Shown piece by piece: positions 35,258-48,300 of a stretch of DNA of 64,000 bases. The position numbers and the translations under genes were made by a program. The DNA is from Phaeosaccion multiseriatum (taxonomy: Eukaryota; Ochrophyta, other classes). Below the pieces are notes generated by a model. That model was not told where the DNA came from, made no database searches, and saw only the letters and a list, made by a program, of their open reading frames with translations. The stretch lies in contig OZ218963.1 of NCBI GenBank assembly GCA_965112735.1, positions 2,790,001 through 2,854,000 of the forward strand. The letters run 5' to 3'. The first letter of the stretch is position 1. The number at the start of each line of letters is the position of its first letter.

Positions 35258-37867
35258 ATGGCGGAGAGGGAAAGGAAAAAGCTCTTCGAGGCTCTGAAGA
35301 CTTGCCAGCCTACCGAGGAAGAGGGCTTTGGAGACTTTGGGCCATTCGTGGACTTTGTGCGGCGGCACGGAAGGAGGTGAGATGAGATGCCGGTATTTCG
35401 TTTAGCAGCGCATGCCGTAGACTCCACCTTTGACGTTCGCAGCCCGCCCTCTTCGTCTCAGACTGGATGACTTCGATCTGTCCGAGTTCCTGCAAAGCCT
35501 GCCCCGTAAGGATCATGAGAGAATGTGGGCCTTGGTTCTCTCCTTCACAGAGCCTCTCGTGGACTCTGGGGTGTGCATCGCTGTCGACGAAGAAGAGGAA
35601 GAAGGAGAGAAGAGTGACCAGCAGGAACGGGAACGAAGTAGTAAAGAGGGGGGGGGGGAGACAGAGGGGGAGAAAGGAGAGGAATCGACACTCTCACTCA
35701 GGCTTGCCGCCGAGGGTGGAACAGACGGCACTAACACCTCTCCAACAAGCGCCTGCAGCCGAGGAGCGGCACCAGAAAGAGGAGAGTCACTGCCAGCAGA
35801 GGACCAAGGCAAGGAAGCAGGAAACCAAGAGGCTCTCACTGAAGAGGCTTGTATGGTGCTGAACTGTGTCGTCACCCTCGCCTCTGTGGAGATCGCCAAT
35901 CCCAAGACCGTCGCTGCGAGCTCTCTGCTGCAGACCATGGTCAAGCTGCATGACATTCTGCTGCTCATCTCTGGTGGCAGAGAAGGAGTGGTGCTCCAGT
36001 CGAACCTCGCTCGTGTGTGCGAGGCGTGGTGGGTAGGGGAGAGACCTGGCGCAGAGCACCTCATGCCGTCCTTGATACCGCTAATGATGGTAAGCAAGTC
36101 TACAGGTCCAGCAGGAGCGGCAAAAGTGTGGTGTGTGGTTCCACTGACGACCGCAAAGAGCGTGGCCAAAGAAAGACCTTCGCTGCATTATCAGCTTGCT
36201 TGCCCCTGTGCGAACAGCCTCGCACACAAGACGTCTTCTTGTGACATTCCTTTTGGCTGAATACACAACCCCCCGGCCTTTGCTCAATCGTATCCGGCGT
36301 CCTTTCAGGTCCGCACGCTGGAAGAGTCAGCGAAGGAGGCCGACGTCAAGCGTATGTACGGCTTGCGCGCTGGTCTGCTTCTGTTAGACTTTGAGGACCA
36401 GAGCAGCGAGGGCCTGAGGGAGCTCCTCCTCCGAGCCTACCTCCATCCCCTGTACCTCCGCAGCGTGGAGGGCAGGAGGTTTCTCACCTACTGCTTGGGC
36501 TTGAGCCCCAATTTCGTGAGGGATGTGTATACCACCGTCAAGGCACAACTACCCGGCGCGAGGAAGGCAGTGCTCAAGGTAAGCCTGCCTGCTGCTCTGC
36601 TGCCTGCTGCTCTGGCATGAGGGAAACGAAAGAGAAAGGACGAAAGCAATGGGAAGCGGGGGACAGGCAGGCTTGCATGTGTGTGAGGAAGAGAGAAGCA
36701 GACAGTTACATGCGAGCCTCACTTTCTCCCGGTCTTTCTCTCCGCCCAACCCACGCGCCACATGCCGCACCTCATGCCCCGCAGGTGTATGGGGAGGTGT
36801 TGTTCAAGGCCTGGAGGGGCGCGGAGGGAGCGTACTCAGCGACCATGGAGAGTAATCTGCAGGACTTGATGCGAGCGTGTGTTCTTGCGGCGACTCCTGT
36901 CTTGTTCGGCAACCTCCTGCTGCTGCTGGGGGCCTTTCATGAGCAGAAGAGGCAGAAGGGGGTCGACACAATGCTGTTGAAGCTCTACGGCCCCATTCTC
37001 TGGCGCTCTCTCAAGGTGGCCAATCCTGTGGTAAGACGTCAGAGTGGGGCACGGGGACTAAACGACTGGTGGATATTGGACTTGGGGAGCGTATGGGGGT
37101 CCCCAACGAGTGTTCCCTGACCGTCGTATCGCTATTCCAAACACTTCCATTTCCGCATTCGTGCTCACGCTCTCCTCCTATCCTCTCGCCCCGCTATGCC
37201 ACTCTCTGTGTGGAAAGGTTCGCAGGCAGTCATGTACCGTCCTGGCAGACGCTTTCCCCCTCCACGACCCGGACATGGGCCCCCAAGCCTCTGATGAGAT
37301 ACTCCAACGGCAGGTGCGAAGGTGCTAACTTCAAGTTGCAAGTCTCTGTAGCGCATCTTTTGGTCTCTCTTCATTTTTTGGGCGGAGCGTACCACCAAAC
37401 ACCCTCCTTCCAGGATGGAACATTGCCCGACTGAATCGTCCCCGACGCGAGAGCACCACACCTATCCTCAACAGTCGTGAATCATTTCCCCCCCTCAAAC
37501 GACAACATCTCCCCGTCCCCCCTCCTCGCTGGTGTCTGCCAAAACTGCACCCGGGGGCGAAACTCCCTAAACTCCCTTCAGTTCGACGCTTTCCGTCAGC
37601 TACTGCAGGACTCGGACCCGCGTGTACGCTCAGCCGCGGCCAAGGGTGTGTGCCGCGTGCTCGTGGTGTATTGGGAGGCGATTCCCCTGGCGACGATAAA
37701 GGCGCTCCTTTCGCGCATCGCGGGACAGCTGGCGTTCGACGCTGCCTCCCCCGCCGTGCGCCTTGCGTCCATTCAGGGCATCCAGGTGGGAATCATCGCA
37801 ATCATCATTGAAGACCTACAGAGCCTTTAACCTACACCGGTGGTGGTGGTGGTGGTGGTGGTGGTGG

Positions 37868-37904
<37 letters not shown>

Positions 37905-40900
37905 CTGTTTTTCTTTTGTGGGCCGTAGCACAGCGCCGCCGACCCGACCATCTTGCGTACCCCTGTCTTTCGGCTCTGACCCGATCCGATCCAACCCAAC
38001 CCCATCTGTGTGTATGTCTCTCTCTGTACCCTCCCACAGTCCTTGCTGGAATGTCCCCTCTCCCACCCAGTGCTCAAGAACGTTCTCCCGAGCATGAAGA
38101 ACGCGCTCCACGACTCTAACCCACGGGTTCGCCTCGCCTTTGTGCGGCTACTCACTGCTGTGAAGCACATTCGCTCCATCCGCTTCTATCATGTCTGCCC
38201 CGTCGATCACCTGCTGGCGAGGCTGGCAGAAGATGGAGGAGGACGAAGGAAGGCACCGGCTGTGGCGTCTGCCATGACCGGCCTCCTGCTCAATTCGTAC
38301 TTCCCTCAGGTGCGTGTGTGCGTTTGTGTTTGGGGAAGGGCCTGTCCTCTGCTTCTTTCTTCATTCTTCATGTTGTGTACTCATTTCGCATCCATCTACA
38401 CCCGTTTACGCCACATATCTAAGAATGCGTCGCCTTTCCTTCCTACTCCCTACTCTCTGACCCTTCCTTTTACGCACAGGGCAACGGCGTCACCGGGGCC
38501 CAGCAGGTCTCGCGGTGCCTCGCCTTTCAAGAGCAAAACCTCGCCGCTGCGAGTGTGTTTTACAGCTTCTTCCACGAGCACACGTCGGTGGGGAGTGTGG
38601 CCAAGATGGTGGCCATGCTCGCCAAGTGCGTACTCGTGGCCGTGGACAACGAGAAGACAGCGGCAACAGAGGTCACGGCTGCAGCAGCAGTCGAGAGCGA
38701 CAGGAACGGAAACATGCCGGCAGCGGCGAAGAAGAGGCCAGAGAAGAAAGAAAATAAGAAAAGGAGTAAGCCCAGCGCCGACCATGACGAGAGCGGTGAC
38801 GAGAACGAGGACAAAGAGAACGGCAGCGTCCGCGGCGGCGGCGGCGGCGGCGGAGGAGGAGGCGCCGCGCTGACTGCCTCGGATGAAGCGCAAATGAGTG
38901 CTCTGCTCGGCTTCATGGCCACCATGTGGGAGAGTGTGGCCAGGAAGCTTGCGGAGCCTGCCTACGAGTCAGCGGCGGAGCTGCTGCACACCACCTTTTC
39001 AGGTACGTGGGAGAAGTATCTGATAAGCCTCCGTCAGCCCCCCCCCCCAACCCCTTGTGCCGTGGGACATGTGTGATGTGTGATGTGTGATGTGTGATGT
39101 GTGATGCTGTGGACTCTTTGGTTGTCGATGGGTTGCCAGAGCAGAGCCGCTCTCTTGGGCCTCGGTGAGCGCATCGCCCTCTTTGACTCTGTCCCAAACA
39201 TTCCAACGAGCTGTGTCACCTCTCTCACTCTATTCGGTCCTCCCCTCTCGCTATTCGGTTCTCCCCTCTCGCTCTCGTGCACATTCCTCCTGTCCTCGGA
39301 TCCATTTCTTTGAAAAGGCACTGTGGTACGCTTGCTGTACGACACGTTTAAATACGAGCCAACATGTCGGTCGCACATGCTGCGGATTGCTGGTCTGGTA
39401 GGCGTGCGGGTGGTACCGGGTCTGCTTGAAGATTTGGTAGGGGAGCTGGTGGCGCTACCCGACAAAGCTAGCGCGGCTGACTTTGGCGCTCTAGTCACCC
39501 TCTTGTGCGCCTGGAACCAGCAGGAGCACCTGTTCGCCGCCCTGCTTAACAGTCTAGAGTATGTTTTCCTCGACGGGGAGCAGGAGCAGGAGCAGGAAAG
39601 TGGAAGCTCGACGCGCGGACCCGCCGGACGCAGAGCGAAGCGTCGTCGAGGGAGGGATGAGGGGGGCGTTGGGGAGAACGCGTCTGTAGGGAAAGGAGGC
39701 GGAGGAGGAGGAGGAGGAGGAGGAGGAACGAAGGGGGGCTCCAGGCTACCCCCCTCTTTGGCACTGAGTCTCTTGTCCTTCTTACTCCGAGGAGGTGTGC
39801 AGGAGAGGGGGGACTGTCGAGTCTTGGAGGCCAGAGACGCGCTCTTGGCCGATACTCCTTTGATGAAGCGGCTCAAACGTGCTCTCTCGGCTGCTAGGGA
39901 CAAGGCAGATGAGCGACTGTGGCACTCGGCTGCTGCTGGGACGACGTGTGTGGACCTGCTGCTCGCTCGGGCGGTGGAGATGCACGGGAGACTGAGCCTG
40001 CATGAGTATACCGCAGCTGCTGTTGCCGCGAACAGGGATGGGGTTGGAGGGCTGGGCACACAGATGGGGAGAGCAGCAGCAGGGGCGGTACACGCGGAGG
40101 ACGCACAGACGCAAGGAGAAGGGCTTAGCGATAGCATGCGGGGCCTGATGGACTGGATTTCGGGGAGCATTCTACCGATTCTAGGAGGGGAGGAGAGGAA
40201 AGCTGGTTGCCGTTCCAAGCCGCAGTGCTCGCCGACGAAGAAGAAGTCCACCACGATGGCTTCTTATCGACTCGCGCAGGCTCTCTTTGGAGTCGCGGTG
40301 GCTCTATCTAGTGATTGGCTGGACGTGGGCTGCGCAGTCGGCGAGCTCGCCGAGTACGCGGAGCGGTGGGGCGGAGCCCTTCTTGCTGCCCTGCAGCAGC
40401 AGCAGCAACAGCAGCAGGAGGAGGACGAGGAGGAGGAGAAGGCAAGGGAAGCCGTCCCCATCGAGGCTTGGGACCCCGTCGGCCCCGTGCTTCCCCAACT
40501 TTGCCGGTTGGTTCACGTCTTTGCTACCATGACACCCTCGGAAGGTGGTGGTGGTGGTGGAGCAGGGGCAGGAGCAGGAGGCGCGCCGGCTTCCCTGTGG
40601 GAGGTGCTTCTTCGTTCGGCACAGGCCAAGCACGCCGGTGGTGGTGCAGGTGGTGCAAGACTCAGCGTGGTGGGGGTGGAGGACGCTGTGATGCACGTAC
40701 ATGGCTCAGCGTGTGTGGACAAATTGCTGCGTACCTGCGTACTCGGTGCGGAGAGGAGGGGCACCCTTGAGGGGCACGTAGAGCGGCTGCTCGCTTTCGT
40801 GTACTCTCAGTCTCGCCTCAAGATTGGAGAGAAGGCAGATGGCGACGATGAGGAGGATGTCATGAACACAATCGCGCTGGGGAAGGATGGGCGACAGAGC

Positions 40901-41566
40901 ACGCTGCTCTTCACCTCAGCCGCCGATGCAGTGTCGGACTCTCTGTTTCGCTCGGCCTCCTCCACAAAGGCCGCTTTGGCCGTGACTCTACGGTACTTCC
41001 GGGTGATGAGAAAACGGCGTCACGCGCACGAGGAGCAAGACTTTGCCGACCAGGAGGGAGAGCGAATGAAGCAGGAGGGCGGTGGAGAGAGGGAGAGGTG
41101 GGACATGTTTGTGATGCACTTATTGAGATTGCTGCTCGACAACGCGCACCCCGCGACCGCCTCCCTCGTGGCCGTGGGAGTGTACTCCGAGCTAGCCAAG
41201 ACCCCGGCGTGTGTATATGCTCATGGGCAGACCAGCGCATCTGAGCATGGCTGGGCCAGAGGGAAAAGGGAAGAGGGAGGACTCGACGAACCCGAGGGCG
41301 GTGACGACGAAGGTAGCAGTAACAGGGTTGAGAGAGGGGGTGATGGTGGTGCGGAGGTGGTGCAAGCTATTCTATCTCTGTACAACGAGCTGGAGCTGCT
41401 GCGACAGGCAGCCCTAGCAAAGATGAGCACTGCATCCAATGGGAAGGAGGACGGGGAGGAGGAGCACCATGAAGCGCCGGCCGCTGGTGCTGTATCACCA
41501 CCTCCTGCTGCTGCTGATGGTGAAGGAACAGGTGAACGCAGACAGACTCGAGAGATACCAAGGTAG
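35258..41566 (+). CDS. NCAPG2: Condensin-2 complex subunit G2
   Basis: HEAT-repeat subunit of condensin II, which compacts chromosomes in early mitosis. Nine exons (35258-35376, 35462-36089, 36309-36578, 36785-37030, 37218-37313, 37582-37785, 38040-38309, 38480-39002, 39318-41566) sum to 4605 bp, 1534 residues, all in phase. Characteristic segments are VRRQSCTVLADAFPLHDPD, DSDPRVRSAAAKGVCRVLVV, YWEAIPLATIKALLSRI and DSNPRVRLAFVRLLTAVKHI, the HEAT core of this family. Family members are usually somewhat shorter; the excess comes from inserted Glu, Gly, Lys and Gln runs (near 35585-35700, 38640-38870, 39585-39740, 40395-40445). The last exon reads through to TAG after REIPR; a donor-like AAG|GTAGGC overlaps that stop, so an extra 3' exon is possible. 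Convergent with the Bro1 gene. Confidence 0.9.
37838..37910. repeat. (TGG)n(TTG)n triplet repeat in intron
   Basis: A GTG-type repeat switches sharply to a GTT-type repeat inside the intron after exon 6 of condensin-2 G2. Confidence 0.95.
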
Positions 41567-41835
41567 GCAGGCCATGGGAGGGTGGCGCGGCAAAGGGATG
41601 AAGTATCGACCATTCGAAAAGTGTCCGCCACTTTTTCAAGATATTATACAGTATAAAGTCAAGAAATAGAAGTGTGACGTGACAAGCGGCGATGAAAGGA
41701 TCTCCTTGGAGTTTCGATTTCGTTCTGCCAAGACAAGCTAGCCTCTGTCGGCCCCTCCCCGTCCTTTCCGGCCTGCCGGGGAGATCTGCTCGCCCCTATG
41801 TTAGTTAAAAATTTGAGACAGGAAGAATGCTTAGC

Positions 41836-44800
41836 TCAAGAATTATTCAGCTTCTCGTGGAGTTCCTTCGCGAGCTGCTCGTCAGTCCGTCGCTCCCCTT
41901 CTGCTGGCGGCGCCCCTGCTGTATCACCAACTGCTACTTTTGGCGTGTCTTCCGTGTCCAGGAAAACGAGCGTTTTGGGCGCGGCGGGTTCTTCTACGCA
42001 GGTCGGCTTCATCATTATAGCCGGCTGAAAGGGTAGGGTAGTGTAGGAGAAACAAGGAGGAAGTGAGTCAGAGCCATAGCCTGCGTCGACAGTCCGAGGG
42101 AGAACTTTATTGACTTACAGCCCGAGGGGAGTGGGTGAGCATGGTTGCAGAGGTGCGTGGTTCAACGCAGAACAGAGAGCAAGAGCAGGGACTGAATATA
42201 TCGTGAGGGAGGCAGAAGATCATTCCCCCAACGGGAGGCACCACCACAACAACAATAATAACAACCAACAACAACAAACAACAGCAACAACAACAATAAC
42301 ACTAACTGTCCTGAACCGCCCGCCCTGTGCTCCTTCCCCTCCAAGTATCCAAGTAGACAGGCAGGTAGGTAGGTAGGCAGGTAGGTAGGTAGGTAGGTAG
42401 GTAGGTAGGTAGGGAGGTAGGTGGGTGGGTAGGTAGGCAGGTAGGTAGGTAGGTAGGTAGGTAGGTAGGTAGGTAGGTAGGCAGGCAGGTAGGTGGGTAG
42501 GTAGGTTGGTAGGTAGGTAGGTAGGCAGGTAGGTGGGTAGGTAGGTGGGTACGTGAGTGGGTAGGTAGGTAGGTAAGTAGAGGTGATCAGTAGGTAGGTA
42601 GGTAGAGGTGATCAGTACCTGGGGCATCTCCAACTCATCCTCCGGAGTAATGGCGTCGTAGTAAATGTTGGAGTTGTCTCCGTTGTACGCTTTGTACAGC
42701 TCGCCCACCTCAGCGCGCAAGGTGTTCATCTTGCCGGACACGGCCTGGAAGTGGGGGCCGATGAGCTTGGGCATGCCTAGGGAGGTGCAGTCAGAGCGCT
42801 CGTTGAAGAATTTGAAGGACGCCTGACGGAAGAAAGAGAACGACAACAGGTGAAGGAGGCGGGCACGCGGAACAAGGAGAGGGGGAATGAGACGGGAGAG
42901 CAGGCGAGGGACGACGGCGAGGGGCCCAAGAACGGATACCAGGGGTAAGGGGGGGTGAAAGGAGTGGAGGGGATGACGCGCGATACGCGAGATGAAGCAG
43001 ACACTCCGCCCCAAGAAGAGACGGGGAGAGAGTAGAGTGGATCAGTAGTGAGGTGCCCTGCTATCGTACCACATCGGAGCGAGCAACGGATCAGAGAAGG
43101 AGGAGTCCTCTTGCTTGCTCCTCTACTCCGGCGCGCCCCGCTGCCACCCCCGCCTCCTTCACACTCTCGCTGGCATCGCATAGAAGATAAGTGTGTGAGG
43201 AGGGGAGTCGGGAAACTCGAAAGATTCACTCACCCGCAGGAAAGCAATACCCTTTCCGTACTCCTCCTTCTGCCAGTGATGAACCGCCATAAAGCGGTGC
43301 GCCAAGGCCTTGAACAGGTTCTGGACAAAGCTAATGTGCTGGAGAAAGGCAGGGTCGAGGTTGGCGTAGCCAATGCCGCCTTTTGTACGCATAGTGGCGA
43401 TACTTGAGTCCAGCAGTGAGCACACGCCGAGGCACAGCTTGGCCAGCAGGGTGGGAGGAGTCTTGCCCGTGCTCATTGCCTTGGCCACAGCCATCTGCTG
43501 CGCTTCAGCCAATAGGAAGGGCACAAGGCCTTCGCAGATGCCCTCAATCGCCTGGGCAGGAGGAAAAGGGAGGGCAAGGAGGAGGGTTTGTTTTCGGAGT
43601 TAGAGGCTGGGCTGCAGCAGCACATGTGCATTGGGTGCTTGAAAAGCAAAGAAAGGGGTGAGAAGAATCCCCAGAACGCAAGCCTCGCACCCCTATTTAC
43701 AGCACATAGAGGACGCGTGATGGGGTGCGAGAGACACGACGGGGGTGGCGGGTGGCCTAACAGAGGCCGGCCGAGCTTCTCCGTCTTTTCCCCCTCCTTT
43801 GGAGCCTACTACCTACTTACCTCGGGGGGGCGCGGCTGTTTGGCGGTTTCGCCAATCCACCTGGGAAGCTCCTCCTTGTGCAGCTGGAGGGGGAGGGGGT
43901 GATGGTTGTGTGCATCCGAAGGCGAAGGGGGAGTGGGCAGGAGTGAGGAAGGAAGGAAGGAGGAAGGAGGAGAAGCAACATCCCACCGCTCGATGTCCCA
44001 TTCGATGGCATAGGAGTCTGTCCTCTGGGTCCTTCGGTCTCCGATTCGCTCGTGCCGTCACCAATTCAAGTCATTCGTGGATGCTCCGCTGATGTATCCT
44101 ATCCTACTCACATGCTCCATGATACCCGCCGCCTCTCTCAAGTAGGCCCCTGCCTCGGCGTACTTGTTTGCAACGTCTCCATCCTCAACAATGTTGTACA
44201 CGATGACGCTCAATGAGATGGCCTGTTGCGGTGCATATATGAGAGAAGGAGAGAGGGATAAGAGAGAGAGAGAATGAGAGAGAGAGAGGGAGGGAGAGGA
44301 TGGGCAGAGGGGCAGAGAGAGAGTTTGTGTGTGTGCGTGTGCGTAACCTCGCACCCACCTGACTCGCAATGGCCATACTCTTGTCCCACACGACGGCCTG
44401 GTTCGACACCCACTTGGTTCTGGTGGAGAGGAGACCAACAGGGTATTACCAGCCAAACAGCACGCAGGTAAACAAGCAGGGGCGCCGGTGGAACGAAAGA
44501 GCGTTATAGAAAGACGACCACCCCCCTGCTTCCACTACCGGCGCCACTGGCAGCCCCTTCGCCGTGCTGCGCCTTACTGACCTTGGGGTAGAGCCAATGC
44601 CTGTCGTCCAGGAGAACTCCAGCGCCTTGGAGAGGAAGACTTTCTGGCTGTTAAATGATGCCTGCTCGAGGGACGAGAGGGTCTGAGCAATGAGGGGCAC
44701 ATAGCGCTTTGCAGCGGCAACGGCGTTTTGATAGTTCGGCGTTGCTGTCGCGAGCTCTGTTGCAAGGTCTCGCCGCGCTTGGTTCATGGAGCTATCAAGC

Positions 44801-45264
44801 GAGCATCGAAGCAAGCGAATGCGGAGGGGTGAAGCAGAAGGAGGGGGAGGGAACAGAGTGAGGGAGGGATTGATATCTAAGGGACACCGTTTCTGAACTC
44901 ACCATATAATTCCCTTAGTCTCCTCCGCGCCAAGAGCTGGGAACCAGGGGCGGCGAACACGAGGGATAATATCAGTCCTCTCCCTCGCACCCTATTACTG
45001 CCATCTCAGCACTCTGCCAAGAGCCTCTGCCAAGAGCCGGGCACCAGAGAACCGGCGAACACGAGGGCATAATCCCCTTTCCTCTCCCTAATGCTATCAC
45101 AGATCCCTCTCTCTGCTCGACAAAAAAACACCAAGTGCCTCACCTCGCTCGAAAGCCGCCTCAAAGTCAATGTGGCGAGTGGCCGGTAACGGGAAGCGAT
45201 ACACGTGAGTCACCAGGCTCTGCATTGTGGGAGTTACACCCTCTACCTCCAATGGGGAAGCCAT
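41836..45264 (-). CDS. Bro1-domain protein (BROX/ALIX-like)
   Basis: Bro1 domains bind ESCRT-III (CHMP4/Snf7) and act in membrane remodelling. Nine exons (45144-45264, 44903-44936, 44582-44791, 44359-44419, 44112-44222, 43821-43883, 43234-43551, 42619-42822, 41836-42024) give 436 residues with phases 1,2,2,0,0,0,0,0. Recognisable parts are [47 protein letters not shown] and [20 protein letters not shown], followed by a short tail [15 protein letters not shown]. There is no ALIX-type V domain or Pro-rich tail, so the length fits BROX (about 411 residues in humans); unlike BROX it lacks a C-terminal CaaX box. The start is [10 protein letters not shown] at 45264; a second ATG is 42 bp downstream in frame. 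One exon is only 34 bp. Confidence 0.85.
42355..42605. repeat. (GTAG)n minisatellite-like array in intron
   Basis: About sixty GTAG/GCAG/GGTAG tetramers in a row with scattered one-base variants (GTGG, GCAG, GTACGTGAG). It fills most of the last intron of the Bro1 gene. The transcribed strand is (CTAC)n, pyrimidine-rich and almost free of AG. Confidence 0.95.
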
Positions 45265-45387
45265 ATGCTCTCTGATTGTCAGAAGAGCCGAGGGAAAAAA
45301 AAAGAAAAAAAAGAAGGGGAGGGAAGGATGGCAATGGATGGCTTTTCCTCCCTTTCTCTGACCCTTATTTGCTTATTTGCTGCAATC
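45265..45387. promoter_or_regulatory. Very short divergent promoter, Bro1 / Nup62
   Basis: 123 bp between the two start codons. It includes a purine tract (GGGAAAAAAAAAGAAAAAAA near 45294) on the plus strand. It must serve both genes unless transcripts start inside the neighbour. Confidence 0.45.
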
Positions 45388-48300
45388 ATGTCCTTCTCCT
45401 TTGGTGGTGCGCCAGCAGCAGCACCCCCAGCGGGGGGAGGGGGGGGGTTCTCGTTCGGAGCGGCTGCTGCTGCTCCTGCTGCTGCTGCCGCCCCGGCAGC
45501 GACTCCTGCGCCAGCTGCGGGCGGCTTTAGCTTTGGAGCTTCGTCTGCTCCTGCTCCGTCGCCTGCCCCTGCTGCTGGAGGAGGAGGCTTCTCGTTCGGA
45601 GCTGCTCCTGCTCCTGCTGCTGCTGCTACTGCTGCCCCAGCAGCGACTCCTGCGCCAGCTGGGGGCGGCTTTAGCTTCGGAGCCTCGGCTGCTTCTGCTC
45701 CTGCGCCTGCCCCAGCTGCTGGAGGGGGAGGATTCTCGTTCGGAGCGGCTCCCGCTGCTGCTCCTGCTGAAACTACTCCTGCTGCTGCTCCTGCTGCTCC
45801 TGCTGCTGCTTCTGCTCCGGCTGCTGCTCCGGCAACAGCTGCGGCGCCCGCTGGCGGTGGCTTTAGCTTCGGTGGGAGCGGCGCTCAATCTTCCACACCA
45901 GCACCAGCACCGGCAGCAGCAGCACCAACACCAGCGGCAGCACCAGCAACCACAGCACCATCTGCGGGAGGATTCACCTTCGGGGGTGCGCCAGCCCCTG
46001 CAGTATCTGCACCAGCAGCAGCACCAGCGGCACCAGCGGCACCAGCACCAGCAGCAGCAACCGCGCCAACGACCGGGTCGGGATTTAGCTTTGGGGGTAC
46101 CAGTACCTCCACTCCTGCTACCGGGAAAGACGCGTCTGTTACTGCCACTACCACCCCTACGACTGCCCCTGTCTCTGCCTCTGCTGAGGCAAAAAGAGGG
46201 GTTGCCGGGGCCGATGGGGCGATCGCAGCAGGTACGCACATAGGACGGACACGACTCAGAGCCACAGCTGTCCTATGTTTTGGCTGCTGCTGCAAAGACA
46301 CTGGATGCTCTCACACTAGCAATAGCTTAACGGTGTGTTTAGTACTATTTAGTAAGGGCCGTTTGATCGGGGGAAGGGGAGGGGAAATTACAAAGAGATG
46401 CGACTAGTGAGTGTCACGGCAGAAAGAAGGCCCAGCGTAGTAGCTTCTTGGTGATTGATTCCCTTCTACTCTCTGCGCAATGCCACCCCCCATGTGTGTG
46501 CTGCTCTTGACCCACACGCAGGGGGGGGCGCTGTGACGGCGCAGGCCGCCCCGTCCAAGTATCAGGGTTGGGTCATCGAGGATGTCATTAACGAGTGGAA
46601 TGGGCAGGTGCGTTGTGCTAGCGTGTGTAAAGCTCCATTAGGCTCAAAGATACGGACGGGCGGACTGACTGACTGACTGACAGACAGACAGACAGACAGA
46701 CAGACAGGGGAGGAGCGATGGGCTTGGCCTCCGCCCGTCGCTGGAAAGCACGGACCTCCCCTCAGTCCCTCCCTCTTCCCCTCCTCCCCCCCTCTCTGCC
46801 TTTCTCTGTCCTAAACACGTGGCCACAATGGTGACACACACACGAGCAGATCAATGCAGACGTAAAGGCGTTCGAGAGGGAAGCGCAACAGGTGAGGAAG
46901 AGCACCTTTAGCTTCTGACACCCGTTTTGGCGGCGCTCTGCCCCCATCTAGTCTTCGTGTCGTGAGCGATCATGCTCTTTCTGGGAGAGCCCCCTTCGCC
47001 CCTCCTCTCATTTCTCTTTTTCTCTTTTTGTCGAGGACGTTGGAATCGGTGCCCTTTTCTTAGGTACAAGCTGCTGCTCTCTCTCCCTCCCTCTCTCCGC
47101 AGGTGAAGGATTGGGATAAGAAGCTCCGAGACAATCAAAGAGAGATGATGGGCCTCGCGGATCAGGTCAGCGCGCATTGTCACTGTCAGCGCGTGACTGT
47201 AACGACTGCAAACCGAAGTCGTACGTGTCGCGTTGCACTTTACAAAGTCTAACGCTACTGGTTGATGTGTAACGAACGCAGGTGTTCCGGCTTCGTTTAG
47301 CCCAAAGCGAGCTGAACAGCACAATGGACAACATCGACAACGGGCAGAGAGACCTCGACACCACTCTACTGGGTCTAGAAAAACAGGTGCTGGCGGTGTT
47401 GGTGCACGAATGATTTCACACATTCAGTTTCAGGTCTTCCCCCCCCGAAGGAGGAGGGACTAAAGGGGTTGCAAAAGGAGGCTCTGGGATTGGTTGGTCA
47501 GGGGTCCATGGCAACGAGAGGGCATGGTGCATGCAAGTACTTTGGAGAGTGACAGGCAACAGAGAAATGGGGTAAAGCGCGCGTGGAGTCGGAAGGAGAT
47601 AGAACAATAGACACCTTCGAATACATGCCCAGAGAGAGATAGAGCGAGAGAGAGATAGAGACTGAGACAGAGTGAAAGGCTGTGGATTTTGCTCTCAGGA
47701 CAGATCTGTAGTAACGTTTTCGCTTTTCCTTGCTTGCGTACGTCTCTCGCCGCTGGTACTAACGGCAACCGTCCACTGCCTTCCTCCCCCCCCTCCTCCT
47801 CCCCGTCCCCTCCTCTCCTCCTCCTCCTCCTCCTCCTCCTCCTCCTGCGGCTTTAGGTAAACGACATGTACGAGAGCAGCACCCTCGCGGGGCGGCAGCT
47901 GGACGACGCAGATCGAGAACGGGAGAAGACGTACCAGGTTGGTTTGTGGGATACACACACACACAAGTACTCCTTCGCACCCTCCCCGTTAGTGTTGTTT
48001 CACATTCGCTCCCTCTTGAGGCGCTTCTGAAGATGTTTTTACGTGTTGAGTTTATCGCACCAGCAAACCATTCAGTCATTTGCCGCTTTGCCTTTTGGTT
48101 GCGTGCATCCCCTGCATTCCCATTTACGCCAAAAAAAACTCTCTTGGAACCGTCCTCTCTGCCCCTCTGCTCTCTTTCCCCACGGACGATCGATCGCTCC
48201 TCACAGCTGGCCATTGGGATAGACCAACAGCTGAACACCATGCTGGGAACACTCAGCCAAGTAGTCAACGGCCTCAACTCCAGGTGCGTGTGTGGGAGTG

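Noticed and set aside
39034-40254. 406-codon minus-strand frame
   Set aside because: Antisense to the large condensin exon; composition is Ser/Pro low complexity and no family is visible.
42355-42605. CRISPR-like array
   Set aside because: Units are 4 bp with no spacers; it is a simple tandem repeat in a eukaryotic intron.
45373-46243. Long open frames on both strands across the Nup62 FG exon (Arg/Cys/Ser-rich and Leu-rich)
   Set aside because: They are side effects of the GCT/GCA-rich Ala/Pro coding sequence; only the MSFSFGG frame joins in phase to the coiled-coil exons.
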